In this document: in pieces, positions 16,461 through 24,456 of the stretch | Layout: every line of letters starts with the position of its first letter | Position numbering within the stretch: the stretch's first letter is position 1 | Assembly (NCBI GenBank): GCA_020846275.1 | Contig: JADLEG010000303.1 | Span: 1-34,220 of the forward strand | Length of the DNA: 34,220 nt | Direction: 5' to 3' | DNA from: Alphaproteobacteria bacterium | GTDB lineage: Bacteria; Pseudomonadota; Alphaproteobacteria; JAEULC01 | The notes under the pieces: generated by a model | Seen by the model: only the letters and a program-made list of their open reading frames with translations | What the model was told of the DNA's origin: nothing | The model's database searches: none | Made by a program: the position numbers and the translations under genes

Positions 16461-17588
16461 ATGACCGCATTCGCCGCCGCAAGATGTCGCGCCGCCCTGC
16501 TCGCCCTGTTGGCGATCGGACTGTCGGTCTTCGAGTCGGAACGCACCGCCGCCCAGAACGGGCCGCCGCCGCTCGTGCGCAGCTACTTCCGCCTGCCGGC
16601 CCAGTTCGACGGACATGTCACGGCCCTCGAGGCGATGGAGATACGGCCGCGCGCGCCGGGCCCCTACCCGCTGGTCGTGATCGCGCACGGCACGCCGGGA
16701 TCGCAGGCGCAGCGCCAGCAATACTCGGTCGACCAGTACGCGACGGTCGCCGCCGACCTGGCGAGCGGCGGCATGGTGGTGCTGGCCTTCCTACGGCGCG
16801 GCTACGGCTCGTCCGAAGGGCCGTTCGCCGAATCGAACGGGCCGTGCGGCCAGAGCCGCTATGTCGAGGTCGGCCAGGAATCGGCGCGCGACCTGGCCGA
16901 GGCGATCCGCTACATGACCGCGCAGCCGCATGTCGATCCGCGCCGCGTGATCGTGGTGGGACAGTCGGCCGGCGGCTTCGCCGCCCTGGCGCTGGCGGCG
17001 GCCCCGCCCCCCGGGCTGATCGGCGTGATCGATTTCGCCGGCGGTCGCGGCCATTTCTCCGAGCGTAACGCCGTATGCGAGCCCGAGAAGCTGGTGGCGG
17101 CCGTGGGCGCGTTCGGCCGGACGGCGCGCGTGCAGAGCCTTTGGATCTATGCCGAGAACGACCGCTCGTTCCCGCCCTCGCTCGCGCGCGCGATGCACGC
17201 CGCCTATGTGAGCGCCGGCGCGCCCGCCGCGTTCGTGCTGACGCCGGCGTTCCGCGACGATGGCCATCGCCTGTTCATTGCCGGTATCGATGCCTGGCGA
17301 CAGCAGGCCGATGCCTTCCTGCGCGGCCTGGGGCTTCCGGCCAGCCCGCCGCGCCCGCATCACGCCGCGCCGGCCGGGCTGACCGAGCAGGCCCGCAACG
17401 CCTTTGCCGCCTATGCCGACGCCCGGCAGCCGAACAAGGCGTTCGCGCTGGGCGCCGGCAGCGCCTTCGGCTGGCGCGCCGACGCACAGCCGATCGAGGC
17501 GGTGCGCGAGGAGGCGCTCGCCATGTGCCAGCGCTCGGGCCAGCGCTGCCGGATCGTCGACGAGGTTGCCTGGCTGGCGGACCAATAG
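16461..17588 (+). CDS. Exported alpha/beta hydrolase (dienelactone-hydrolase-like), paralogue 2
   Basis: This 375-residue protein is a close paralogue of the gene before it. It has a signal peptide (hydrophobic 11-24, cut near TAAQ at 29-32), a core with nucleophile Ser169 (GQSAGG), Asp234 (IYAENDR) and His269 (DDGHRLF), and a C-terminal module (NKAFALGAGSAFGWRAD...CQRSGQRCRIVDEVAW). Shared blocks include LEAMEIRPR, RRGYG, FAGGRG and the paired Cys129/Cys206. It lacks the GQPAT linker. The two probably arose by tandem duplication and have diverged, so they may act on different esters. The stop lies 6 bases before a convergent third hydrolase. No carrier or regulator hints at the substrate. 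Confidence 0.8.
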   Translation: MTAFAAARCRAALLALLAIGLSVFESERTAAQNGPPPLVRSYFRLPAQFDGHVTALEAMEIRPRAPGPYPLVVIAHGTPGSQAQRQQYSVDQYATVAADLASGGMVVLAFLRRGYGSSEGPFAESNGPCGQSRYVEVGQESARDLAEAIRYMTAQPHVDPRRVIVVGQSAGGFAALALAAAPPPGLIGVIDFAGGRGHFSERNAVCEPEKLVAAVGAFGRTARVQSLWIYAENDRSFPPSLARAMHAAYVSAGAPAAFVLTPAFRDDGHRLFIAGIDAWRQQADAFLRGLGLPASPPRPHHAAPAGLTEQARNAFAAYADARQPNKAFALGAGSAFGWRADAQPIEAVREEALAMCQRSGQRCRIVDEVAWLADQ

Positions 17589-17594
17589 CGCGCC

Positions 17595-18437
17595 TCAGTG
17601 CGCCTTCAGGAAATCGGCGATCGCCGCGCGGGCGCGCTGCGCGTTGCCTGGGTCGGCGGCGCTGAAGATCGAATGCCCGCTGCCGGGCAGCACGATCGAT
17701 TGAGCCGCGGGCCGGCCCTCGAAGACCTGGCCGCAATGGCGGCCCGGACGCGCGCGGTACCACGGATCGTCGTCGCCGATGATCGCGAGCACCGGGACCT
17801 CGGGCGGCGCCTGGATGCCGGCGAACGCCTCGCGTCCCTGGCAATGCCAGGACAGCACCACGATGCCCGCCAGCGGCAGCGGGCTGTGCGCCAGGCTTGC
17901 GACCGCCTGGCCGCCCTCGCTGGACCCGGCCAGGAAGACGCGGTCGACGAAGGGCAGCCGCGCGAGCTGGCCGAGCGCGTAGTCGATCTCGTCGAGGCGC
18001 AGGCTGGGCGCGATCGGCGCCAGCGCGGTCGCGCCGATCGTGGTCGCGCAATTGGATTGCCGGCCCGGGCGCGCGAAGCTGTCGGGCATGAACACCGCGT
18101 AGCCCTGCTCCAGCAGGAACAGGCGCGCATTGGTCTCCTCGATGCCGATGCCGTTGCAGCCGTGCATCAGCAGGACCACCGCAGCCCTGGGCGCCGGCGG
18201 AATGCGCTGTAGCGCCGCGAGCACCTCGGCATCCGCCATCAGCCCCAGGATCGGCCGCTGGCCGGTCAGCTCGCGCGGCAGGGCCACCTGGGCGCGTTCC
18301 CAGGTGGGCGCGGCGTCCGCCCCGGCCGCGCGGGCCGGTCCCTGCGCCGGCGCGCCAAGCAGCAGCGCCAGCGCCACGACGGCGGCGCCACGGGCGGCCC
18401 GTGTGCAATGCCTCAACAGGCTGGTCGTAGGCCGCAT
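17595..18437 (-). CDS. Exported alpha/beta hydrolase (dienelactone-hydrolase-like), third member
   Basis: This 280-residue protein is a more distant alpha/beta hydrolase with a signal peptide (hydrophobic 18-29, cut near AQGPARAAG). The triad can be read as Ser173 in GSSEGG, Asp222-224 (GDDDPW) and His255 (GSGHSIF). HGCNGIG at 92-98 and the Cys at 94, 130, 199 and 235 recall secreted dienelactone-hydrolase-like proteins. It lacks the C-terminal Cys module of its two neighbours. The start is ATG 18437, with GGGAG four bases before it; a longer open frame would run into the divergent gene. The 49-base gap to the SHOCT-like gene contains a perfect palindrome (18454-18476). Substrate unknown. Confidence 0.75.
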   Translation of the reverse strand: MRPTTSLLRHCTRAARGAAVVALALLLGAPAQGPARAAGADAAPTWERAQVALPRELTGQRPILGLMADAEVLAALQRIPPAPRAAVVLLMHGCNGIGIEETNARLFLLEQGYAVFMPDSFARPGRQSNCATTIGATALAPIAPSLRLDEIDYALGQLARLPFVDRVFLAGSSEGGQAVASLAHSPLPLAGIVVLSWHCQGREAFAGIQAPPEVPVLAIIGDDDPWYRARPGRHCGQVFEGRPAAQSIVLPGSGHSIFSAADPGNAQRARAAIADFLKAH

Positions 18438-18453
18438 CGTCTCCCGCAACTGG

Positions 18454-18476
18454 CTAACGCGTTTCGGTCGCGTTAG
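18454..18476. promoter_or_regulatory. Perfect 8-bp inverted repeat between divergent genes (operator candidate)
   Basis: CTAACGCG (18454-18461), a 7-base spacer, then CGCGTTAG (18469-18476) fills the middle of the only 49 bases between two divergent genes. A possible minus-10, TAGTAT (18474-18479), overlaps the right half and sits 7 bases before the ATG at 18487. The position fits a shared operator controlling both genes, or a hairpin in the leader. Confidence 0.5.
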
Positions 18477-18486
18477 TATCGCGACC

Positions 18487-19641
18487 ATGCTGCAAGCAAG
18501 CTTAGGACAAGCCGCGCGGCGGCGCACGCATCTGCCGATCGCGCTTGCGGGTGCGGTGCTGGCCTCGGCGACCGCCGCGCAGGCGCAGGGACCGTTCGAG
18601 ATGCGCCCGCCGCCGCTGGGCGCGCGCTACGCGTTCGCCTGCGTGGATGCGTCGGGCCGCGTCTACCAGGAGGAATACCGCGTCACCAAGAGCAGCAACG
18701 ACGAGGTCGCCGTCGACGTGCTCACCGGCTCGCAGCAGAACTCCTACGAGAAGCCGGTCTTCGCCATGGGCACGACGATCGCCAAGCGCGAGCGCATCGA
18801 CGGGCAGGACCGCAGCATGAGCAGCATCCCGTCGTCCTTCGCCGACCTGCGCAAGCTGGTGCCCGGCGCCGCGTTCCGCTCCTACATCACCGAGCGACGC
18901 ACCGGTGCCAGCCCGATCTCGTGGAGCTACAACATCACCGTGATGGGCCGCGAGATCGCCTATCATCGCGATTTCGGCGACCTGGCGGTGGTGCTGGTGA
19001 GCGAGGACCGCTTCGCCAACCTCTACGCATCGTCGCTGCAGTCGCATATCGCGCCGGCCCTGGGTTTTCCGGTCTATTGGCGCTACCGCGATTCGAACCG
19101 GGTCGAGGTCGAATGCCGGCTGGCCAGCGCCAGCGGCGTCGGCACGCCGGTCGCCGCCGCGCCGCCGGCAGCGCAGGCTGCGCCGGTTCAGCAGGTCGCC
19201 GCCGCCCCTCCGGCGCCGCAGCCCGCCGCGCCGGCTGCCCGGCCCGCGCGGCCCGCTTCGGCCGCGCCGGCGGCGTCGCGCCCGGCGGCCCCTGCCGGCG
19301 CGGACCCCAGCCCGCAGGCGCGCATCGACCAGCTGAAGGATCTCTTGCGCCGCAAGCTGATCACGCAGGACGAATACGACCTGAAGGAGCAGCAGATCCT
19401 GGGAACAGCGCCCGGCGGGGGTATCGCGGTGGAGCTGGAATCGGCAAACCGGCTGTTCCGCGACAAGAAGATTACGCAGCAGGAATTCGTGCAGCGCCGC
19501 GCCCAGGCGCTGGCGAAGATCACGCCCAGCGAGATGCCGCCGCGCGACGGGCTGATCCTGCTCAACCAGCTCCTGGAATCGGGGCTGATCTCGGCGACGG
19601 AGCACAAGGCCAAGCGCGAGTTGATGCTGTCGGCGCTCTAA
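18487..19641 (+). CDS. Exported protein with three SHOCT-like C-terminal repeats
   Basis: This 384-residue protein has a signal peptide (hydrophobic 17-32, cut near AQA at 31-34), a mature globular part (about 35-212, with Cys52 and Cys210) that I do not recognise, and a low-complexity Ala/Pro linker (about 213-276). After it come three similar short helical modules: IDQLKDLLRRKLITQDEYD (280-298), ANRLFRDKKITQQEF (320-334) and LLNQLLESGLISATEHK (358-374). The pattern L-x2-L-x4-K/G-x-I-T-x2-E-F/Y is that of the SHOCT domain, usually a single C-terminal oligomerisation unit; here it is triplicated. It ends 2 bases before the convergent caspase-like gene. Function unknown; an exported scaffold is plausible. 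The start is ATG 18487; an open frame continues upstream but covers the divergent gene. Confidence 0.7.
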   Translation: MLQASLGQAARRRTHLPIALAGAVLASATAAQAQGPFEMRPPPLGARYAFACVDASGRVYQEEYRVTKSSNDEVAVDVLTGSQQNSYEKPVFAMGTTIAKRERIDGQDRSMSSIPSSFADLRKLVPGAAFRSYITERRTGASPISWSYNITVMGREIAYHRDFGDLAVVLVSEDRFANLYASSLQSHIAPALGFPVYWRYRDSNRVEVECRLASASGVGTPVAAAPPAAQAAPVQQVAAAPPAPQPAAPAARPARPASAAPAASRPAAPAGADPSPQARIDQLKDLLRRKLITQDEYDLKEQQILGTAPGGGIAVELESANRLFRDKKITQQEFVQRRAQALAKITPSEMPPRDGLILLNQLLESGLISATEHKAKRELMLSAL

Positions 19642-19643
19642 GC

Positions 19644-21935
19644 CTAGTTTGCCGCACGATCCGGCGCGTCGAAGATCTTTTTCGGACGCACGAACACGAA
19701 CTCGCCGCCGTCGTGGCCGGCATTGCGGATATCGGCGTATTGCGGCGTCTGGTCGGAGTTCAGCACCACCGGCCGGCGCACCTTTTCGAACAGGGTGACG
19801 CCGTCGATCACCTCCCCGCTTTCGCCGAGCGCGTTGAGGAACGCCTTGGCGAACACGGAATGCTCGCCGCCGCCGCTGTCGAGGACCGGCTCGTTGCCGC
19901 CGGACGACAGCACCGTGCGTGCCCGCTTGGCCATGATCCGGCGCAGCCACACCATGCGGTCGCGCGCGGTGTCGATGCGCGCCGTCGTGTCGCGCATCAG
20001 CGTGCCGGAATAGCAGGCATCGGCCACGACCATCACGTGCTTGGCCTCGATCGCGCGCACCATGTCGGTGATGTCGGCGGTCGAGATCCAGTTGGTCGGC
20101 ACCTTCTCCTCGGCGTCCACCGGCAGCCAGTAGCCGCGTTCCGTCGCCGTGTCGACGATCCCATGGCCGGCGTAGTAGACGAGCAGGTTGTCGTTCCACT
20201 TCAGGTTCGCGCGCAGCTTCGCCAGCGCGCCGATGATGTCGCCGCGGGTGGCGTCGTTCAGCAGCGTCACCTTGAAGCCGAAATCGCGCGCCAGCAGCGC
20301 CGCCACCGCCTCGCTGTCGGCGCGCGGCGTCTTCAGCCCGTGCAGGAAGCGGTAGGAGCTGTTGCCGATCACCAGCGCGTAGTAGGCGCCGAAGTCGACA
20401 TCCGTCGGGACCGCCGCCGGCGGCTGGCCGGTCGCCCCAATCACGATGGCTCCCGGCGCCGACGCCGGCTCGGCCGGCTTGGCCGGCGCAGTTGGCTGGA
20501 CGCTGGCGGGCTGGACACCGGTGGGCGGCGCGATCACCGCGACCGGCGCGGCGGCGACCTGGGTCGGCGCCGGCTCCTTCAGCAGGCTGCCCAGGACATA
20601 GGCCGTCTTGCCCTCGTGCGCGATCACCATCCAGTTGCCGCCGAGGACGCGCCCGGTGACCGCGACCTCCTGACCGGCGTTCACGCGCCCCACAAGCGGC
20701 GCCGCCGCATCCGGCCCAGCGCGCAGGTTGACGTTCGCCGACGCCATCAGCTTTGCGGTCATGCCCTGGATCTCGATCGTCTGCGGCGGCGCGTAGGCCT
20801 TGTCGACCGCAGCCGTCGCCGGCGCCGCCCCGGCGGCAGCCGAGCCGGGGCCGGTCGGCGGACGATAGGCCTGGTCGACGGCGGCGACGTCGGTCGGCGG
20901 GCGATAGCCGGAATCGATCGGCGTCGGCAGCTTGGCGACGGTTTCCTCCGCCGCCAGCATGCGCCATTTGTTGGCGCGCGCGTCGACCTCGGCGATCTGC
21001 GTCGTCTCGACGCGCTTGCGGATCGCCTCGACCCTCGCACGGCCGGCGGCGCGATCCTCCTCCAGCGTGGAATCGGCGGCGAGGCGATACCAGTAGAGCG
21101 CCTCCTTCAGGTCCTGCGGCACGCCGCTGCCGGACTCGTACATCCGCCCGAGATTGACCTGCGCCTTGCCCCAGCCCTGCTCGCCGGCGATGCGGTACCA
21201 GTCGGCCGCGCGCTTGGGGTCCTTGGCGATGCCGAACCCGTTCTCGACCATGTAGCCGATGTCGTTCTGCGCCCGCGCGACGCCCAGCGCGGCGGCGCGC
21301 TGGTACCAGTAGAGCGCCTTGGCGTAGTCGCGGCCCACCGCGTTGTCGCCCAGGAGGTAGATCACGCCCATCTTGTAGACGGCGAGCGCGACGCCCTTGG
21401 CCGCGATCGGCTCGAGCAGCTTCAGCCCCTCGGCCATGTTGCGCGGGATGCCGTTGCCGTCGACATACATCTCGCCCAGCACCAGGCGCGAGGTCTCGTC
21501 GCCGCGCTCGATGCCGCGCTGGAACCATTTCAGTCCCTCGGTCGGATTGCGCAGGTCGCCGGTGTAGATGTTGCCGAGCAGGGCATAGGCGGCGAGATGC
21601 CCCTTGTCCGCCGCCTCGAGCAGGTGCGGCAGCGCTTCGTCGCGCCGCTGCCCGCGCAAAAGCGCGCGGCCGAGCTGGAAATGCAGGCGCGGGGAATTGG
21701 CGTTCGCCTTCAGCCCGTCATTGCAGGCGCGGATGGCGTTGCGCCAGTCCATCAGGTCGTACTGCACGCCTGACGTGACGCGCTGGGGGTCGGCGGGATG
21801 GGCGGCGAGCTGGTCGCATTCCGTGGGCGGCGCATCGGCGGCCAGCGCTGCGGAGGCCGCCGCCAGACAGGCCAGCAGCGCCAGGACGACGCTACCTGCC
21901 GCCGACACGCTGCCGCTTCGACCGCCCGCGCGCAT
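19644..21935 (-). CDS. Exported Sel1-repeat / SH3 / caspase-like peptidase (C14)
   Basis: This 763-residue protein is built in order of: a signal peptide (hydrophobic about 14-31, cut near ALA at 30-32); Sel1-like helical repeats (about 85-290, recognisable as ALPHLLEAADKGHLAAYALLGNIY, and WYQRAAALGVARAQNDIGYM); a linker with YRPPT-type repeats; a bacterial SH3 (about 398-452, ANVNLRAGPD); an Ala/Pro linker; and a caspase-like domain (about 512-755). The catalytic dyad is His591 (YYAGHG) and Cys641 (DACYSG), both intact. It is a caspase-like cysteine peptidase of the orthocaspase/metacaspase group, probably periplasmic or outer-surface. It starts 33 bases after the glycine-rich gene and is likely in its operon. 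The target and what triggers it are unknown. Confidence 0.88.
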   Translation of the reverse strand: MRAGGRSGSVSAAGSVVLALLACLAAASAALAADAPPTECDQLAAHPADPQRVTSGVQYDLMDWRNAIRACNDGLKANANSPRLHFQLGRALLRGQRRDEALPHLLEAADKGHLAAYALLGNIYTGDLRNPTEGLKWFQRGIERGDETSRLVLGEMYVDGNGIPRNMAEGLKLLEPIAAKGVALAVYKMGVIYLLGDNAVGRDYAKALYWYQRAAALGVARAQNDIGYMVENGFGIAKDPKRAADWYRIAGEQGWGKAQVNLGRMYESGSGVPQDLKEALYWYRLAADSTLEEDRAAGRARVEAIRKRVETTQIAEVDARANKWRMLAAEETVAKLPTPIDSGYRPPTDVAAVDQAYRPPTGPGSAAAGAAPATAAVDKAYAPPQTIEIQGMTAKLMASANVNLRAGPDAAAPLVGRVNAGQEVAVTGRVLGGNWMVIAHEGKTAYVLGSLLKEPAPTQVAAAPVAVIAPPTGVQPASVQPTAPAKPAEPASAPGAIVIGATGQPPAAVPTDVDFGAYYALVIGNSSYRFLHGLKTPRADSEAVAALLARDFGFKVTLLNDATRGDIIGALAKLRANLKWNDNLLVYYAGHGIVDTATERGYWLPVDAEEKVPTNWISTADITDMVRAIEAKHVMVVADACYSGTLMRDTTARIDTARDRMVWLRRIMAKRARTVLSSGGNEPVLDSGGGEHSVFAKAFLNALGESGEVIDGVTLFEKVRRPVVLNSDQTPQYADIRNAGHDGGEFVFVRPKKIFDAPDRAAN

Positions 21936-21968
21936 CTTGGCCAGGACCCGGCGTCGCCACCCTTCAGC

Positions 21969-22985
21969 CTACGGCTTCTGCCGCAGCATCAGGGTATTCA
22001 TGTTCGGCACGCTCTGCAGCGTCTTGAGCTGCGTCGCGCCGAGCCCGGAATTGATGCCGGTCACGGATCCGGCCGGCACGCTTTTCACGCCAGCAGCGGC
22101 GATACCGGGCGACACCGACCGCGAGAGCGTCGTCATGTTCTGAAGCGTCACGGGCGCGACCGGCGCGGGGTTGGGATTCACGTTCACGGACGGCCCCAAG
22201 TTCGCAAATGCCTGGGTCTGCGGCGCGTTGAACTTGAACGTATAGGGAGTCGAGGGATTGACGAATGCCGTCGACGGCGCCGCCGCCGTGCCGAGGATGT
22301 TGCCCCGCCCCGCCGCCGCCGCGTTGGCCGCATCCGCGTTCACCAGCGTGGTGCCGCTGCCCGCCACACGGGCCAGGTTGCATTGCGGGCAAGGAATATT
22401 TCCGGCCGGGTTGGTGGTGACCACACCCTTGGGGAGGTTCCCCATGATCGCCGTGTTCTTGCCGCCGGCACCAGCGCCGGGATCGGCCTGGCGCGCGCCG
22501 CCCTTCTGGTCGCCGCTGGTAGGTCCGAGATTGAGCGTCGGCTTGCCATCCGACCCGCCGCCAAGCGTGGGCGACCCTTCCAGGGTTCGGTTCAGGTCGA
22601 TCCGCGCCACATTGGGGCCGCCGTCGCCGCCCACCGTGCGCAGGATCGCGGCGTTGCCGCCGGCACCGCCGCCACCGCCGTTGCCCCCGCCGGTGAACAA
22701 GGACGCTTCCGACCCGCCGCCGCCACCGCCGCCGGTTTGGCCGGCCGCGGCCTGCAGGCTGGGGCCCGTGTTCGCGATCGAGCCGCTCTGGTAGGGCGAG
22801 TTCGACAGGTCCGGCGCTTGGCCCGGATTGCCGCCGCCCCCGGCCTGGTAGCCGTCGTTCGTGGCGGGCGGGGTGTAGCCCTGCATCACCCGGTCGCCGG
22901 TCGTGAAGGCGAACTGCTGCGCCTGCGTCGGTGCGGCGACAAGCAGCAGGGTGCTGGCCAGAGCGGTGCAAAGAACCTGTTTCAT
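21969..22985 (-). CDS. Exported glycine-rich protein of unknown function
   Basis: I do not recognise this 338-residue protein. It has a Sec signal peptide (MKQVLCTALASTLLLVAAPTQA, cut after about residue 22). The mature part is low in charge and rich in Gly (runs at 49-54, 85-91, 99-110), Asn, Ala and Pro, looking unstructured or fibre-like. A lone Cys pair CPQC (199-202) is the only notable motif, possibly a disulfide or metal knuckle. The C-terminal part (260-338) has Asn/Val/Pro-rich VNVNPNPAPVAPV and Met-rich ends. The ATG has a G-rich site just before. It lies 33 bases upstream of the caspase-like gene on the same strand, so the two may work together, for example as substrate, carrier or surface anchor. 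Confidence 0.65.
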   Translation of the reverse strand: MKQVLCTALASTLLLVAAPTQAQQFAFTTGDRVMQGYTPPATNDGYQAGGGGNPGQAPDLSNSPYQSGSIANTGPSLQAAAGQTGGGGGGGSEASLFTGGGNGGGGGAGGNAAILRTVGGDGGPNVARIDLNRTLEGSPTLGGGSDGKPTLNLGPTSGDQKGGARQADPGAGAGGKNTAIMGNLPKGVVTTNPAGNIPCPQCNLARVAGSGTTLVNADAANAAAAGRGNILGTAAAPSTAFVNPSTPYTFKFNAPQTQAFANLGPSVNVNPNPAPVAPVTLQNMTTLSRSVSPGIAAAGVKSVPAGSVTGINSGLGATQLKTLQSVPNMNTLMLRQKP

Positions 22986-23103
22986 GGTCGACCCCCATCA
23001 GCGTCAGCGCTTACCCTAGCGCCCGCGCCAGCCTTGCGCAGTGAAGTCGCTCACAGGCACGCAACTATATCGCAATCGCAAGCGCCACGCCGGGTAAACG
23101 GGC

Positions 23104-23120
23104 ATGCTGCGATGCAGCAT
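23104..23120. terminator. Perfect 7-bp hairpin downstream of the CoA-transferase-family gene
   Basis: ATGCTGC (23104-23110), GAT, GCAGCAT (23114-23120) is a perfect stem 14 bases after the stop of the minus-strand gene ending at 23134. There is no U-run after it, so it is a weak intrinsic terminator or an mRNA 3' stabiliser. The rest of the 148-base gap (22986-23133) shows nothing I can name apart from the upstream start region of the glycine-rich gene. Confidence 0.35.
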
Positions 23121-23133
23121 CACGAATCCGTGA

Positions 23134-24288
23134 CTATTTCCCCGCTCCGGCGACACCATCGGCGATCATCCGCTCGATCGAAGCTGCGGGAAAACCCCAG
23201 TCCGCGAGGGCTTGGCGCGTATCCGCGCCGGGCATCGGCGGCGCAGGGGGCGATGGCGGCGGCGCAGGACCGATCCGCGGGGCAGGCGCCGGCTGGGTCA
23301 GGCCGAACGCTTCGATGAAGGTCGATCGCGCGCGGTTATGGGGGTGCCGGATGGCCTCCTCCAGGGTCAGGACCGGCGCCACGCAGGCATCCGAGCCGGC
23401 AAAGACGGCCTCCCACTCCGCCCGGGTCTGGCTGCGGACGGCGGCCGCGATGCGCGCTTTCAGCTTGGGCCAGTTTGCGCGGTCCATCTGCGCGGGCAGG
23501 TCCTCGCCGGCAAGGCCGAGGCGTTCGATCAGCGCGGCATAGAATTTCGGCTCGATTGCGCCGATGGCGAGGTATCGGCCGTCCGCTGTTTCGTAGGTGT
23601 CATAGAACGGCGCGCCGCCGTCGAGCAGGTTTGTGCCCCGCGCTGCGGTCCACAGTCCCATCGCGGCAAGCCCGTGGAACATCGCCGTCAGCAGCGCGGC
23701 GCCGTCGGTCATCGCGGCATCGACCACCTGGCCTTGCCCGCCGCGCGCGACCTGCAGCAGCGCCGCCACGACGCCAAAGGCCAGCAGCATGCCGCCGCCC
23801 CCGAAATCGCCGATCAGGTTCAGGGGCGGCACCGGCTTGCCATCCTTGGGCCCGATCGCGCCCAGCGCGCCAGCGATGGCGATGTAGTCGATGTCATGCC
23901 CGGCCAGCGGCGCCAGCGGCCCGTGCTGGCCGTAGCCGGTCATGCGGCCATAGACCAGGCGCGGATTGCGCCGTAGGCACACATCCGGCCCCAGGCCGAG
24001 GCGCTCCATCACACCCGGACGGAAGCCCTCGATCACCGCATCGGCGCACGCGATCAGGTCGAGCGCCGCCGCCGCGCCTTCAGCCCGGCGCAGATCGAGC
24101 GCGACCGAGCGCTTGCCGCGCCCCAGCGGGTCCCGCCGCGGATCGGCCTCGGCGATGCCCAGCCCGGCCGGCTCCACGCGGTCGATGCGCAGCACCTCGG
24201 CGCCGTGGTCGGCCAGCATCATGCCCGTGAAGGGCGCCGGGCCGATGCCGGCCATCTCGACGATGCGCAAGCCGCTCAGCGCGCCCAT
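23134..24288 (-). CDS. Alpha-methylacyl-CoA racemase-type CoA-transferase family III protein
   Basis: This 384-residue family III CoA-transferase fold protein looks like an alpha-methylacyl-CoA racemase, which inverts the 2-methyl centre of branched acyl-CoAs for beta-oxidation. Counting residues, His131 (GHDIDY), Asp161 (IGDFGGGG) and Glu246 (AIEPKFY) have the same spacing as the catalytic His126, Asp156 and Glu241 of the M. tuberculosis enzyme MCR, an exact +5 offset. The N-terminus LRIVEMAGIGPAPFTGMMLADHGAEVLRI is characteristic. Length fits. The start ATG 24288 begins with this motif; an open frame upstream overlaps the divergent gene and is dropped. A Pro-rich stretch near residue 345 (APPPSPPAPPMPG) is a loop variable in the family. 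Confidence 0.88.
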   Translation of the reverse strand: MGALSGLRIVEMAGIGPAPFTGMMLADHGAEVLRIDRVEPAGLGIAEADPRRDPLGRGKRSVALDLRRAEGAAAALDLIACADAVIEGFRPGVMERLGLGPDVCLRRNPRLVYGRMTGYGQHGPLAPLAGHDIDYIAIAGALGAIGPKDGKPVPPLNLIGDFGGGGMLLAFGVVAALLQVARGGQGQVVDAAMTDGAALLTAMFHGLAAMGLWTAARGTNLLDGGAPFYDTYETADGRYLAIGAIEPKFYAALIERLGLAGEDLPAQMDRANWPKLKARIAAAVRSQTRAEWEAVFAGSDACVAPVLTLEEAIRHPHNRARSTFIEAFGLTQPAPAPRIGPAPPPSPPAPPMPGADTRQALADWGFPAASIERMIADGVAGAGK

Positions 24289-24409
24289 CGTCGCCAGTCC
24301 CCGATTGCCCCGTTCCGCATCGCCGAAACCTAGGCCCGCCGCGACGCAAGGTCGAGGGCGCCGCGCATGGCGGGGTCGCGGCGCCGCCGCTTGCAGCCGG
24401 TGCCGCGCC

Positions 24410-24448
24410 GGCCTAGAAGGCCCCACCCCATGGGCGGGAGACCCTAGG
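24410..24448 (+). promoter_or_regulatory. Small structured leader before the GDT1-family gene
   Basis: A compact inverted arrangement ends 8 bases before the ATG: GGCCT-AGA-AGGCC (24410-24422) as one stem, GGG...CCC (24432-24444) as another, and outer arms CCTAG (24412-24416) and CTAGG (24444-24448). It does not match the manganese-sensing yybP-ykoY riboswitch, which is longer and has a GGGGAGTAG core. Its role is unknown. Confidence 0.25.
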
Positions 24449-24456
24449 TTCCGGAC

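Noticed and set aside
18502..21528. A roughly 1000-codon minus-strand open frame crossing the SHOCT-like gene and the caspase gene
   Set aside because: It is out of frame with the caspase domain and Arg/Gly-rich; both real genes have signal peptides and domains in other frames.
24289..24456. yybP-ykoY manganese riboswitch before the GDT1-family gene
   Set aside because: The conserved GGGGAGTAG core and the required length of about 100 bases are missing; only short stems are present.
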